Part shown: positions 45,591 to 57,959 of the stretch, piece by piece
Numbering within the stretch: the stretch's first letter is position 1
How the letters are laid out: each line of letters begins with the position of its first letter
NCBI GenBank assembly: GCA_949752795.1
Contig: OX457058.1
Location: 156,553,353-156,617,352 of the forward strand
DNA length: 64,000 nt
Direction: 5' to 3'
DNA from: Hyperoodon ampullatus
Lineage: Eukaryota; Chordata; Mammalia; Artiodactyla; Ziphiidae
The notes under the pieces: generated by a model
The model's input: only the letters and a program-made list of their open reading frames with translations
Database searches by the model: none
Told to the model about the DNA's origin: nothing
Program-made: the position numbers and the translations under genes

Positions 45591-46844
45591 AAGCTTCACA
45601 CGGCATCCGTGGCATCCACAGACATTTGAGGAGAGATGAGAACACGTGAAAAAAACGAAGCTTCACGTACTACCTTAAGAGTCCCAGCTTAATACTCTGG
45701 TGTTGGGGTTTCCTATAAAAAGGTTTTTCATAGCCTACCTTCGGCTTAGCTTTTCATTGTGCAAGCAATTGCATGAGGAAGAAATTTGAGAAAATACAAT
45801 CCCGGTAATGACTGGGGCCTCTAAAACTTCTGAAATGCCAATATACATGCTGTGATAAATTTGTCTTTTAGTTTGAGGGACTGATGAGGCAGGGGGTATG
45901 GAGTAGCTTTGATTTTGAGATATTCATCATTCAGGGTTATATATCAAGAGAAATATGTCACAGTCGTACTAGAGTCTGTCTGTGGTTTCCTATTGGTGAT
46001 CATTAAGTATCTGGTAAATTAATGAATGAATGTGAGAATGTATTCTATGAAGCAAAGATGAGTCACCAGGAAGTGGGGAGTTTTGAAGAACAGGTTTAGT
46101 CTGTGATATCAGCTATACAGTTTGAAAAGTGGCATTGATAGGATGACTTGTTAGCTGTCCTTGACTGGGTGAGTGGTAGGAGAACTTGTTCGGGGCAATT
46201 TTATATACAAAGCCCAGTGTCAATCAGAAGCATTTAAACACTTGGCATGGAGTTGGGCTAGATACCTCTTCTAATATGCAATTCTGCTTTCCTTGTTCTC
46301 AAACCAAACCAGATGTCCCATGATATGCCCACCTCCCTTTTACTCACGTGGTCATCCTCAGTGCCTTCATTACCAATTTCTTTCATTTGATGTGCAAAGA
46401 TCTTTTTATTTTTTCGTTGGCTCACCCCAAAGAGCAAGTGGTGGGCAAAGGTTCTTGTGAGAAAACGTTGATGACTCTGACACACTGGACACATACAATT
46501 TGCTGTCTCCTCACATTCACCCTGATGCTGGCTAAGGTGCAGGACAAGAGACCCTGAGATCTGACCACATCCAAAACCAGTCATCAGGGATGACCACCAT
46601 CTGATCCTTCCTGCTGGGTGCCTGTTTAAAACTGAGTGTCAGCAAAGAGACTGGGGCATCTGTCATTGGCTTTCTTGTTCAGATGTCAGAGCATCATCAC
46701 TGGATACACAGGAGAAAATGTAAATCGTGAAAATAAAAATAGTGCAGACAGAGGGCTGGAAGTACAGAGAAGTGTTCCAATAGTACTTCATATGGAGCTC
46801 TCTTATTATTGTATGCTATCATTATATGTTTTCATATCAGTTTC
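45591..46844. other. unique sequence, nothing firm
   Basis: A 108-codon minus-strand frame (46584-46258) has no recognisable domain. 46245-46300 may hold a MIR tail. Confidence 0.35.
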
Positions 46845-46980
46845 CTCTTTAAACTGTGGAATTCAGCAAAGGAAGGGCCATGTCTGGTTCATCTTTATTT
46901 CCAGTACCTCTCACAGGTTAATGTATGTAGTAACCATTTAACAATTATTATTCATTCATTTTGTTGAATGAATGAATAAT
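46845..46980 (+). mobile_element. L2 3'-end fragment with hairpin terminus
   Basis: 'aaggaagggccatgtctggt', 'tttccagtacctctcacagg' and a terminal 'tgaatgaatgaat' fit the L2 3' end. The last 34 bp form a perfect 14-bp inverted repeat (46947-46960 and 46967-46980) with a 6-nt loop. Confidence 0.65.
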
Positions 46981-48237
46981 GCTTAAAATTAAGGTTTGCA
47001 TCTCTTCATCATTGGAGCCTAACTCTTTGTGAGCCCATTGACATTGTGAAATGTTCAGGCTTCAACATTGTTATATGTATTTTTTGTTTTGGATTTGATT
47101 GTGAGGACCAACAAAGTAATTCAGAAAGTGTATTACTTTTCTAGTTAGTTCTTTGTGGGCTATAGGTGCCTTTTTTCCTCCCCATTTTCTCTATTTTCAG
47201 CTACTGACTATTCAACTGTAAGCCTCCTAATAAAATGTACCCACTTCTTTCAACATTTTCCTAAAAGCTAGAAGTTTTTTCAGTACAAGAAATCTTAACC
47301 TATTTGAGAGCAATTTCTTTTCTTAAAATCATTTCTGAGCTGAGAGCACTTTAGAGTGTAGAATGATTTTGGTGAACCCTTAGGCATAAGGTAATCATTG
47401 TGTGACGGTGTTGAGTGACATGGTAAAAGCTAGGATGTGCCGGAGTATGAGCCTTCAACTAAGGTGCATTCAGGAACATTTTTGCGGCAGGTGGGTATTG
47501 AGGTTGAGTGTTTTTGTAAGGTCTGGACTCCTGGGGTCCTGCCCGTGTTTGTATGACAGCTGCTTCTTCAATAACGTGGCAGGCGCATGGCCCAGGTTCT
47601 GCCTGCTTTCTGCAAGTGAACAACCGTGTCTGCATCTAAAAGTCCTCTCCCGTGGTGCTGGAATGCCTCTGACAGCATTTCAAAGTTTGTGAGGGCAGGA
47701 CTATAGCTTCATGGTAGAGGACTGTCATTCTTTAAAATGTCACTGATGTCAGCTCTGACTGTAACCATTTTTATCCCATTGTCAAATGAGATAGATTCAG
47801 AACTCAAGGAAACAAGAGACTCACATGATGAGGCAAATTGGGGAGAGTTTAATTGGCTGTCTGGTCACTCTCCACTCCCAACTCCCACTTCATTCTCTAT
47901 CTCCTTTCCATAAAACATGCTTTCTAGTTTCTGCCAATAAAAACCTTTATTTTTTTTATACTGGTCTTCTCTTCTTATCCACATCTGATTATTATTCCTA
48001 CTGGACAAGTGGAAATACAATATCTACAAAGTGAATTCTCTGGATATAAGGCAGGTATATAGGTGGGAATCATGAAGAGCTAAAAAGAAAAATGATATTC
48101 CCATCAGGATTCTGAATGTACTCTGAAGTAGGGCCTTCTAAGCACTTCAGAATCTGTTCAACGGTGTTTTTCCAACAAAGAGAAGGCTGAGCTCATCTGA
48201 AGGGCATCCATAGTGGAAGTACTATTGCATTGGCTAG
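46981..48237. other. unique sequence, nothing recognised
   Basis: The 96-codon frame at 47402-47692 has no recognisable motif, signal peptide or splice context. I do not call it a gene. Confidence 0.35.
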
Positions 48238-48335
48238 GAATCAGGAGACCTGGATATTAGTTCCAGCATAGTATGTGGTAATGTGATATTAGTCACGGCA
48301 ATTTCTTTAGGCTATTTGCCCTTTGAGGTGAGGAG
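48238..48335 (+). mobile_element. MIR fragment
   Basis: 'atcaggagacctggatatta', 'gttccagcatagtatgtggt' and 'ggcaatttctttaggctatt' match the MIR 5' half. Confidence 0.6.
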
Positions 48336-48454
48336 AGTAAGGTGGAGGGGATATACCACGTTGGTCACAGAGGCAGTCAGGGTGAGGGGGCTGTGTGTGT
48401 ATGGACATGGATGATGGCATGGATGGTGCCAGTTCTAGATTCTGAACTACATCA

Positions 48455-48550
48455 GTGTTTCCAAAGTGTCCTCCAAGGCTCTGTTAGATATAGGTATTTC
48501 AAGGAAAAATGTTCCCTATAGGAATCAGTTTGAAAAAGTTCTGGGTAAAC
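48455..48550 (+). mobile_element. possible hAT-type MER fragment
   Basis: 'cagtgtttccaaagtgtcct' at the left and 'agtttgaaaaagttctgggt' at the right recall hAT-Charlie elements. Weak. Confidence 0.3.
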
Positions 48551-49374
48551 AGAGTTAAATGATTCTTATTTATTTGTTTTTTACAACGAGACCCTCAAGA
48601 ATTCTTAGTATGATAATGTGCCCTGTGTAGTTCCAAGGGGGGTAGATATGCAGTATTGTACAAACTTACTTGAAGATGAAATGCCTTTGGGATATAATAT
48701 CTCAAAAGGCCAGCTCTCTTTGAAAGACTTTAAGAAAGGTTGAACTCTGTGATCTCCAAAAGTTCTTAAATTCTATTGTCATCAGAATAACTGGCACTTC
48801 CAAACCTTTGCCCTTCATCTCTAGAGTGTTGACTCTGCTGCCTCGCAGACTTTGTCTTTCATGCTTCTTTTTCTCTGAAGAAGATGGACCCTGGTTGCCC
48901 TCTCAGTACCCCTGAAAAATGGGAAGTTTTTTCCCTTCTTTTTAACCTGGAGTCTATGTATAATTCATCATCCTCAGTCAAAAGGAAATTCCTTATTTAA
49001 GTGCTCCAAAGTTTTTGTCCTGTCAGGTTTTGTAAGGTAATTCCACAACATCCAGATCAACAAATAGTTACCAAATAGCATGCATAAAATAATCTTCCAG
49101 GGTTCTTAATATAGCATACAATGCAGTCAGTAAATTGTGTATCATTACATGAAACATTAAGAAAATTGTAAACGCATTAGATAGAAAATTGGCAACTGGT
49201 AAACTGTCCATGATGATTTTGGGTTCACATTTCACTTCCATGTATCAAACAACTTATAGTCTCACACTTTATCCTCCAGAAACCCTCTGAATTATCATCA
49301 GTTGCTACTCTGAAGTAGCATTTAATAGACGTCTAGTATTTATTTAACAGTATTCTAGCAAGGTTAGTGGATTA
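48551..49374. other. unique sequence, nothing recognised
   Basis: 48735-48780 may be a MIR tail. No exon was found. Confidence 0.35.
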
Positions 49375-49566
49375 TAATCTTGGCTTCACTACATTTTAAA
49401 CAGTGTGACTTCTCTGTGTCTCAGTTTCCTGCTCTGCACAATAGGATAATAAAAGCTCTCTCACTGAATTATTATGAGAATTAGATGAGTGAACACAGTT
49501 AAATCACACAGAACATCTCTGGTACATAGTATGTCCTTATGAAGTGTTAACTATTATTATTATCAT
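49375..49566 (+). mobile_element. MIR SINE
   Basis: 'gtgtctcagtttcctgctct', 'aataggataataaaagctct' and 'attatgagaattagatgagt' match MIR. Its 3' end was the landing site of the next SINE. Confidence 0.8.
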
Positions 49567-49581
49567 ACAAAGAATATCTTT

Positions 49582-49959
49582 TTTAAAAAATCAATTAATT
49601 AGTTTATTTTATTTTTGGCTGCATTGGGTCCTTGTTGCTGCGCACGGGCTTTCTTTTAGGTGTGGCGAGCGGGGGCTACTCTTTGTTGAGGTGTGTGGGC
49701 TTCTCATCGAGGAGGCTTCTCTTGTTGTGAGCACGGGCTCTAGGCACATGGGCTTCAGTAGTTGTGGCATTTCGGCTCAGTAGTTGTGGCTTGCGGGCTC
49801 TAGAGCACAGGCTCAGTAGCTCTAGAGCACAGGCTCAGTAGCTGTGGTTCACGGGCTTAGTTGCTCCGAGGCATGTGGGATCTTCCCAGACCAGGGCTCG
49901 AACCTATGTCCCCTGCATTGGCAGGCAGATTCTTAACCACTGCGCCACCAGGGAAGCCC
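49582..49959 (-). mobile_element. long tRNA-derived SINE (CHR-2-type) with internal duplication
   Basis: On plus it runs from an A/T-rich tail through 'ggctgcattgggtccttgtt' to 'ccaccagggaagccc'. A perfect 15-bp TSD 'acaaagaatatcttt' lies at 49567-49581 and 49960-49974. A 22-bp unit beginning 'tctagagcacaggctcag' is exactly doubled at 49799-49820 and 49821-49842. Confidence 0.95.
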
Positions 49960-50164
49960 ACAAAGAATATCTTTGAAAGGGTACATGAAATAAGGGTAGA
50001 AGTTACTGCCTCTGTAAAAAGGTATGAAGAAACTGCCCGGGAAGACAGAAATGAGGGTAAACTTATTTTTCCCTTCATGTGGTTTTATACTGTTGAATAC
50101 TTAAATATCATATATGTGTCTCACCTAATTTAAAACAAAATCAAAATAAAACCAGCATCAATAG

Positions 50165-50300
50165 CTCTGCTTTACAAGTGAGAAATTGAGGTTCTAACTT
50201 TATAATTGACTTTTCCTATTCCCTATATATAAGAAAATAGTAAAGTCAGAATTTGAACCAGGGGTTCAAACTCCAACAGTGCTCTTTCTAGCTTTTCACT
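50165..50300 (-). mobile_element. MIR fragment
   Basis: 'gctttacaagtgagaaattg' and 'cagaatttgaaccaggggtt' match minus-strand MIR. Confidence 0.6.
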
Positions 50301-52082
50301 TCTAGAGAGGCAGGGAAGAGGTGAGAAGTATGTACGTGTGAGGGGATGAGGTTGGGTGGGTGGTGGTAGTATTAGATATTTTTGGAAAAGTTTTAATAAA
50401 CTTGAACTCTTTCCTTAAGTTCTATAGATTTTGGCACCGGTCTCTGATTTTTTCATTCCTACTGTAAGTAAACACCCATTCCCAGTCCTTCACCTCTAAC
50501 TGGGACCTCAGCAGACTAGGCAGTGTGGACATGCCAAGGTGAACCTGCACAGGACGTAAGGAACCTATATAATATAGTTTGTCACTGTGGAAGTTAGCAT
50601 ATGTTTGCTTGCTATCCAACCAACCCTCTTATGCCTTTCATTTGTTTTGAACATTAAGCCTCCCATTTTTATCTGTCCTCTTTTTGATGAAATGGACATG
50701 CAAATTTTCAAAACTCACTCAGCCTCTTCTCCCTCTTAGACAAAAGAAGTAATTGTACTGTGAATCCATCATGAGTCCCAAGGAGGCAAGCTCAATATTT
50801 GTCTCCAAAAAGCCTCTCATTCATTCCTTTACATGTAAAAAACAAAATTGGCAACATTTTTTTCACAGCTTGTAAATTCCAAGAAACGCTGTGTCGTTTG
50901 TTTTTATTTGCTCTGTAGCCAAAAACTTAAAAGGGTCCGTTTTGTTCAGCAGTGCAAGTACCCAAAACGCACAGCTCCTCAGTCCTGGCTCTAACATGAT
51001 TTCAGAAAATTTATGCAGGGACCATCTGAATAATAAACCACAGAGGAGAAGGAATGCTTCAACCAGTCACCCCTTAGCTGCTGCCTGAATGAGCGCCATG
51101 CTTTACCATCTCAGAATGAAGCTGCTTCGAATGCATGCTTCATTTTATTACCCAATGTAACCCATCTAGATAAATTTCACTTCTTTTAGATTTGCTTCCT
51201 TTTAGTATATATATATCTTCCCCAGACTTTTCATTAATATTATGATACTTGAATAGGAGTATCCCCCTCCCTTCCCTTTATAATGTAACAGCTCTAAATT
51301 GGCCTTTGGTGAATTTATCATCATCGCTGTTCAAATTAGGCCAGTGTTTTTATTTCATTACGCTGGAAGTCCTCTTAGCTGCAAAATCGAGCTTGATGAC
51401 TTTTACCTGAAGCAGTGCTCCTGGTAAATGTTTCTTAGAGGTTTTTCCAAACCAGGAATTGCCAGACACTTTCCCTCCCCCACCCCTTGTTTCCATTTGG
51501 TTCAGTTCATATAACCATTTAACATAGTTTATTAAGTGGTGATCAAAAGGGATATAAAGGAGAAGATTAATGATCTGCCCTCAAGAGGCTTTCAGTCCAC
51601 TATGTGGGTGTTGGAGTTTGAGGAGGCTGAAAGGGAAGAAGAGGCAGGTATTTGAGCAAAAACCACACTCTGCCATGTTCCTTGCTATACTGAGTTATGT
51701 CTAAGGTGTAATGGGATCATGGGAAGAGGAACTTCTCCACATTTACTGGGGCTTGACAATGAGTTTTCTTAATCATGTATAAACTGAAGTTCAACTCTGA
51801 TGCCTTTGGATGGAAGACTTAGCACTGTCCTTTTGAATGAGAAAATGCAGAAGAAAAATAAGCTAGATTTGGTTTAAGAGTGAGGAACTACCCATACCCA
51901 GTCAGCCATCTTACCTGAGCAGAGATGAAAAGATATTTGCACATTATTACTATGTTAATCTGGAGTTCAGTCCTTGCTTCTCAATGTGATGCTACATCTT
52001 TTAGACCATAGGCATTTCTTCTGGCTTTGTAATTGTGAAGATATTTAGCATCTGAGAGTTTTTTTAATAATAGGTTTCACAG
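50301..52082. other. repeat-poor unique sequence
   Basis: About 1.8 kb without a nameable transposon or exon. The part around 50900-51450 is less AT-biased than its neighbours. Whether it is conserved cannot be judged from one genome. Confidence 0.4.
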
Positions 52083-52315
52083 CCTGGCACCCTTGGATTT
52101 AAATTCTCACCTAAACAAAATATAATCTTTAGCAAATTATTTAATCTTACTGAGTACATTTTCTCATCTATAAAGTGAGGCTAATAATAATGCAACTTCA
52201 TAAACTTGTTAGGATGATTAAATAAAATAAAACATATAAAGTTCTTGGCACAATATCTGGCGTATGATAAACCCTCAATAGATCTTAACCTCAGTTATCA
52301 TTATTGTTGTTATTA
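52083..52315 (+). mobile_element. MIR SINE
   Basis: 'ggatttaaattctcacctaa', 'tttctcatctataaagtgag', 'cttgttaggatgattaaata' and 'gttcttggcacaatatctgg' match MIR throughout. Confidence 0.85.
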
Positions 52316-52991
52316 CTAAGTAAGTTTTTCTCACTTTTTTTCTAAAAGTTCTCTACCTCCATTTCTCTATTCAGGTAACTTAAGACTTTGGTTATGATGT
52401 CAACATGATAATTTAAGCAGTATCTGAATCAGCAACCTCTGTTTTGGTTGTTATTTTTTTTAAGTGGCTCTTTTTTTAAAAAGTATATTTCATATTTTGC
52501 TGCTACTGTCTGCACATGATTTGTGGGTATGTCTTGTGTTGTTTAGCCTCAGGGAGCTCTAGCCTATGTGGGCCTCTGCCTGTTTTCCTTAGGAAACCGA
52601 GACAGTTCTCTTAGGTGATTTCATTGTGATGATTTCACACCCCACAACCTCATGGTGTTTTGCAGTGCAGAAGGACAGAGTGCAACAGAGAGACTCACAG
52701 CCCCAAGCTCAGTCCTGGACTGGAGTTTATTCTTCAGCCAGGGCCATCAATTCATCACACACATCACCACGTGGACCCCTCTCCTAGCCATGTTTCCATG
52801 GTTCTCAGACTCTTTAGAGGGAGAGGCAATTAATTCTTCTTTTGGAGTATTGCATGTTGAGTAGTGTGGTATGAGATTATCAGTCACAGAGTAAAAAATT
52901 GGGTTACTTCCCATTGCTTTCTCCATTGACAAGCACTGATGCAAATAAGCCCATTAAAGCTAGCCTCAAAGACAGTCACAGAGACTGTGTG
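52316..52991. other. unique sequence, nothing recognised
   Basis: No supported exon. The 70-codon frame at 52652-52864 has no known domain. Confidence 0.4.
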
Positions 52992-53195
52992 AACAAGGGC
53001 AGGTTATGGAGTAAGACCTGGGTGTGAGCCTTGGCTGGCTGCTGCTCAGCTATGTCTTTGGCAAATCACCCAAGCCTTCATTTCTTCATCTATTAATTGG
53101 GAAATAATAGCAATCACCTTGTGGAGGTGTAAGAATCCAATGCCTCAAACATGGTAAGGACTCAATGACTGTGAGTTATTATATTGTTATATATG
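52992..53195 (+). mobile_element. MIR SINE
   Basis: 'gagtaagacctgggtgtgag', 'cagctatgtctttggcaaat', 'ttcttcatctattaattggg' and 'caccttgtggaggtgtaaga' match MIR. Confidence 0.8.
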
Positions 53196-54146
53196 CTTCT
53201 TTTAATTATGCAAACCTGTTGCTTTTATTCGAGAGTCAAAGATGAAAGGTTCCAAGGACTAGGGCTTTATCTTTGAAGGATCCCTAAAGGATGCTGGATT
53301 AACGAAAGGTCTCTCTCTGAGTAATCAAAAACTCTAAAAGGAACCAGTGAAAGTCAGGTTTAAACAATTCTGTGAAGAGTGGACTTGGAAGCAGAACACA
53401 AGATAAGAATAAGGAAAAGAAAGATGTTGCTGTGTTGGTTTTGACTTTCTAACTGTAAAAGGGTCAGGGGTTAATCAGACCATGATGTTGAAAGCAGTTT
53501 GGAAATATCATTGCAGACGTAGGTAATTTGTGAAGTATCTACATAAAGCATTCATCATCCTTCATCTCTGCTTTTCCATTCCCATATCCCACCCCCAGGT
53601 CATCCTCTGCCCAACCCTTTCTGCTGCCACAGTGTAAGGCAAATTATATTTTCCAAACTATGTAAATGAAAGTCAGAAATAAGACAACTCGTAGTGCTTT
53701 AGTGACATTGGTTTAAATCTCTCTCGAGATGGAGATTCTCCCAAATTGTGCCTCCTCAGCCTTATAAGCAACTGTCCCTTCCCTGAAACACTGCAGTGCC
53801 ACTAAATAAAGCTTCAAATCAAGGCAGTGATTACTTTTGAGACAATGACAGCCCCTTGGGATATTATATAGTATTTATTAAGTCAATATGTGTGCAGGAA
53901 TTTATTTTTAATCAACCTATATTTACATGAGTAAGTATAATAGACCGGGATAGCCTATATTAAAAAAACAAACAAACAAACAAAAAACCCACAACAAACA
54001 GCGATTAGTAGATTTTACTGTCTTCTTCCATAGTGAACCCTACAACTGTTCCATCAGATGCATTCTACAGATTGAACAGAATGCATTTTGAGAGGAAGCT
54101 TTTAGAAGTAAAAAGAATCTGTATCTCAGGCACATTAATGGGATTG
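53196..54146. other. unique sequence with a (CAAA)n run
   Basis: An A-rich (CAAA)n run at 53961-54000 looks like an orphan retroposon tail, but no body is recognisable upstream. No exon was seen. Confidence 0.4.
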
Positions 54147-54350
54147 TAGTCCCAGCTCTGTCATTTACTGGGAGGGTGGGGGGACTCTGGGCAAGTCATT
54201 TAGACTTTTGGGGCCTCCATTTTCCTTATCTTTAAAATAAAGTTAATGATTTTAATATTGCTTCAAATTGGCATAGATATGAGACATATAAAATAATGTT
54301 TTTGAAAGCATCCAGAAAACCATAAAGCATTCTGCAAATATTATTATCTA
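54147..54350 (+). mobile_element. MIR SINE
   Basis: 'agtcccagctctgtcattta', 'tctgggcaagtcatttagac', 'ttccttatctttaaaataaa' and 'cataaagcattctgcaaata' match MIR. Confidence 0.85.
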
Positions 54351-55744
54351 ACAAAATATAGAAATGAATAGTTAGTGTCTTTAAGGGATGTCATGAGAAT
54401 CATAAAACCAAAATATGTGCTGGGTCACAACTTGGAAGAGATTTGTATGGCAATCAAACTATCTCTAATTGAATGTCCAACTACCAAAATGTAGGTAGTC
54501 TCTGATGTTATTAATCTTTTTTTTTTTGATAGGAGGGAATTAAGGCTTGGTTTCAGAAAGAATTAATGAGAATTACACAGATTCAGATCTTCTCCATTAT
54601 CCCATTGGTCATGTCTAATAACTTGCCATGAAATTGCATTGGTTTCTACAAAGTGGTTGCATATGTTGGTTCCCCTTTTCAACTGAACATATCATAGTAC
54701 ATCTGTCTGCCTCAGCATCCTGGTTTTAGGAAAATGTAGATGCTGGCTTTCTTATTTTTTCCTGGAGGAAAGGGTTTAAAAACCTATATCTTATATTCCC
54801 TCCTAGAGAAGGGGGGTTTCTTCAGTACTCAGCAAGTAATCTTTTTATGGTGTAGGTAATAAGGAACCTGACAGATAATTGTCATTCTAGGTAGTGAAAG
54901 AATAGAGGCTTGCTTACACAATGCTGGCATACCCAGATACGTAATTACAGCAGAGCAAATTACCAGACTTTGAAACAGAATAGCACAGAGAGCAAGGAAC
55001 ACAGATAAAGAAGGCTCTGCCCCAGAAATGAAGAGGAGGGCAAGAAATCAAAGCAAAATATTCCAGTCACCATTTACAGGAAGAAACAAGGGCAGCAAAA
55101 TGGAAAGTCTTTCATAGACATGTAAGGTAAAGAGGTGGGAGAGATGAAATATACTCCCCTCTAAATAAAGGTTTTATGTGTGTAATGGATTCAGTGAGAT
55201 TGACTGCTCTTTAAACAGTCTGTTACCAAGAAGAGCAAATATAATAGACTATTAAGAGGAAAAGGACATTAAAAAGCACATATTTATTGATTAAGGCAAA
55301 AGTTAAAATTTGGAATATTTATTATATAGAAGTCAGCAAAGTTGACCTAGATATAGTGATATTACTGGAATTTGTTAGAATATACATTGACTAAATTTTG
55401 CTATTTTTGTATCATAATTATGACTAGGATAGAAATCAGAAATTTTGACTTAAAAATTAGTTGATGGGATTAGTTACTTCAAATTATCAAGAGACAGTTT
55501 GGATAAAAATATTTTGTAAGAACAAATAGCAATATTAGGCAAAATTTATATTTTGAGGCACATCAGCTATACTCCAATATAAAGAGAAAAGATATTGTAA
55601 TGTTTTTTCGAATTGTGTTGAAATGCATCATCATTTATGTTAATATATTATTCAATTAAGATGTATAAAGAGCACATAAGTCACTAAGGTTAGTTCTGGG
55701 GTCAGAGGGAAGTGGAGACAATGATAATAATAACAACAACAGTA
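54351..55744. other. unique AT-rich sequence
   Basis: No exon or nameable repeat was found. A T-run at 54520-54529 is isolated. Confidence 0.4.
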
Positions 55745-55950
55745 GTTAATATCCAGTTTCATATATTTCATCTGCCACCATGGTAAGCAATTTACCTGAA
55801 ATATCTTTTTATATCTCACAACATATTTTTAAATAGGCACACTTATTTACTGCCTTGATTTTTCAGATATGGATATTGAAGCCCTGATAATTGAAAGAAC
55901 TTGCTGCAAGTCACAACCTAGTAAATATAACATAGGGTTTTTACCCAGAC
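55745..55950 (-). mobile_element. MIR SINE
   Basis: 'gccaccatggtaagcaattt', 'ttttcagatatggatattga' and 'gcaagtcacaacctagtaaa' match minus-strand MIR. Confidence 0.65.
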
Positions 55951-56027
55951 AGTCTCAAGATAATATTTGTTGAAAGCCTACTAATAACAAAGCATTGAGA
56001 TGGTATTTACATACATTAGTTACCTCA

Positions 56028-56275
56028 GTGGTTCTTAACCTGGGGTGCATATCAAACTCACCTCGGAAGCATTATAAAACCCTGATACCTAGGACCCACA
56101 CCAGGCTAATTAAATCAGAGCCTCTGACGCCATGAGGGGGACTTGGCATCAGCGTTTCTTAAATATAAACATCAGTAAGTATAAATATGATAGAAATATC
56201 AGTATTTTTTGAAAGCTTCCCAGGAGATTTTTAACATACAGTCAGGTTTTTGAATCATGGTGCATGTAATATTCA
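56028..56275 (-). mobile_element. MER5-like hAT-Charlie element
   Basis: Starts 'cagtggttcttaacctgggg', has 'aatcagagcctctgacg', then 'cccaggagatttttaaca' and 'gtttttgaatcatg'. It is longer than plain MER5A, so it carries an insertion or is a related family. Confidence 0.6.
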
Positions 56276-56299
56276 ATGCAAAATCTATACATTTGTATT

Positions 56300-56460
56300 A
56301 TTCCTACTTTATTTATGAGGACTCTGAGAATTAATGGTGATAACTGACTTGCTCCATCAAGGTCACTTACCTGATAAATGGCTGGGCTAAGATGTAAATG
56401 CAGTGCTGTTTGGCTCAAGAGCCCACATTCTTCCTGATGCCTCAGTGTCTAGCCATTTTA
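56300..56460 (-). mobile_element. MIR fragment
   Basis: 'actttatttatgaggactct' and 'gataaatggctgggctaaga' match minus-strand MIR. Together with 55980-56027 it may be one MIR split by the MER5-like element. Confidence 0.6.
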
Positions 56461-57019
56461 ACAGGGGCAATAAATTCACTTGTTCCTGTTATTTAGTGTT
56501 TATTATAGAATTTAGCTTTAGCCTCCATCTCATCTTATAATATTCACCATTCGTTACAAACAAAAGGAGCTAGTTAACAGCATCTTTTGAACGACCGCTC
56601 TGAGTGGAGCATCATGGTAATTGCTGTGGGAAAGCACAGGGACAGCTATGCACAGGTTCCCTCTGCAGAGATCACTACCTGTCTGCGAGAATTCGAACCC
56701 TGGGCTCCAGGGCCTGACCCATAGAGTCCCACAAATCATTTGGGAATACTTATAATTTTCATCTATTAGCAGAGGGTCATGAACCTGAAAACTTAAAAAC
56801 TGCTGCCTTGCTTGGTACGTAAAGGACGTGATTCCAGAAGCAGTGGCACTTTCTCTTGATTTGTTTTCGTGAAAGCAAAACGATACCCTTTCATGGTGTT
56901 TTTGAGTTTGATAAACTGTCAAAAACCATTTGCAGATTAAGTCTACGGAAAGCTATTTTGTGTGTGCATGTGTGTGCACATTTAATGAAATGCAGGATGT
57001 GAATATAAAACAATAAAAC
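56461..57019. other. unique sequence, nothing firm
   Basis: A 122-codon minus frame (56922-56554) has no recognisable domain. Confidence 0.35.
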
Positions 57020-57041
57020 AAATGTTATTAGTAGTTCAGAG

Positions 57042-57197
57042 CATTTATTTGTTTGTTTGTTTGTTTATGTATTTATTTATTTATTTATGGCCATGCTGCA
57101 GCTTGCAGGGATCTGAGCTCCCCAAGCAGGAATCAAACCCAGGCCTTTGGCAGTGAGAGTTCAGAGTCCTTCCACTGGACTGCCAGGGAAACCCCTG
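57042..57197 (-). mobile_element. short tRNA-derived SINE (CHR-2 / Bov-tA-like)
   Basis: A (TTTG)n/(TTTA)n tail, then 'ggccatgctgcagcttgcag', 'gatctgagctccccaagcag' and 'ggactgccagggaaacccc'. An imperfect TSD of about 21 bp lies at 57020-57040 and 57198-57219. It is old by its mismatches. Confidence 0.8.
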
Positions 57198-57219
57198 CAA
57201 ATTTTATTAGTGGTTCAGA

Positions 57220-57714
57220 AACTAGATCTGAACAAGGGTTTTCTTGTTCCTAGCAATAAAACATTACTGAGAAAAATGACTCATAGCACAGTTTTGAAGA
57301 ATTGTATTCATTTGCACATATATAAATTCACACATATATACATACATCCTACATTTGTATTTACCATATGTATACACATATGTATGCATGTGTACATACT
57401 GGCATATTTTATAGAAAATTGACTTTATTATTCCATAAAAATTCCTCTGACAGAATCCATTATTTTAAAATAAATTAATAATTTTTATACTGATAACAAC
57501 TTAAATGAGGAAAAGGTCTATAATGTTGCATATATTAATACATGGAACACAATATGGATAATATTTACATAATTATAGATCCATACAGATATTTTCTGAT
57601 ATATTTATATGTGAAATTGCAAATATATCTGAAAAGTATATACACACTTTACTGATGTGAGTGATATATATTTATATATACAAACGTGCCTCATGGACTC
57701 TGAAATTTGGGTAG
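57220..57714. other. very AT-rich unique sequence
   Basis: Many 'atata' and 'catatg' motifs between 57300 and 57680 but no clean microsatellite or exon. Confidence 0.4.
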
Positions 57715-57850
57715 AACACATGTTCTCATCTCTGGTTGATTATCAGAATCACTTACAGAGCTTTTTAATAACCTGAGTCCCACCAGCCCTGACTGGGATT
57801 TAGTACGTCCAGAGTGACCCCCACATCTGTATTTCTAGAAAGCTCCTTGA
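57715..57850 (-). mobile_element. MER5-like hAT-Charlie fragment
   Basis: 'gattatcagaatcacttaca', 'gagctttttaataacctgag' and 'cacatctgtatttctagaaa' match a diverged minus-strand MER5/Charlie element. Confidence 0.5.
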
Positions 57851-57959
57851 ATGACTGGGCTGCTTTGCTGCAGAACCAGTCTTGTAGCCTGTACATAGGT
57901 AGAGATTGGGGAGGAAGGAGTCCAGACAGCCATTCGAGTAAGTAAAGAAGAGCCCAGGA

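Noticed and set aside
46258..46584. 108-codon minus-strand frame with a CxxC-like pattern (CMCPVC)
   Set aside because: Tempting as a zinc-finger fragment, but only one such pair is present, no spacing fits a known finger, and there is no exon boundary support.
47402..47692. 96-codon frame in slightly GC-richer DNA
   Set aside because: No recognisable motif, and the composition shift is slight. Not called as an exon.
49799..49842. CRISPR-like or satellite direct repeats
   Set aside because: Only two contiguous units inside a SINE in mammalian DNA, with no spacers.
56554..56922. 122-codon minus-strand frame
   Set aside because: Partly next to MER5/MIR sequence, with no recognisable domain.
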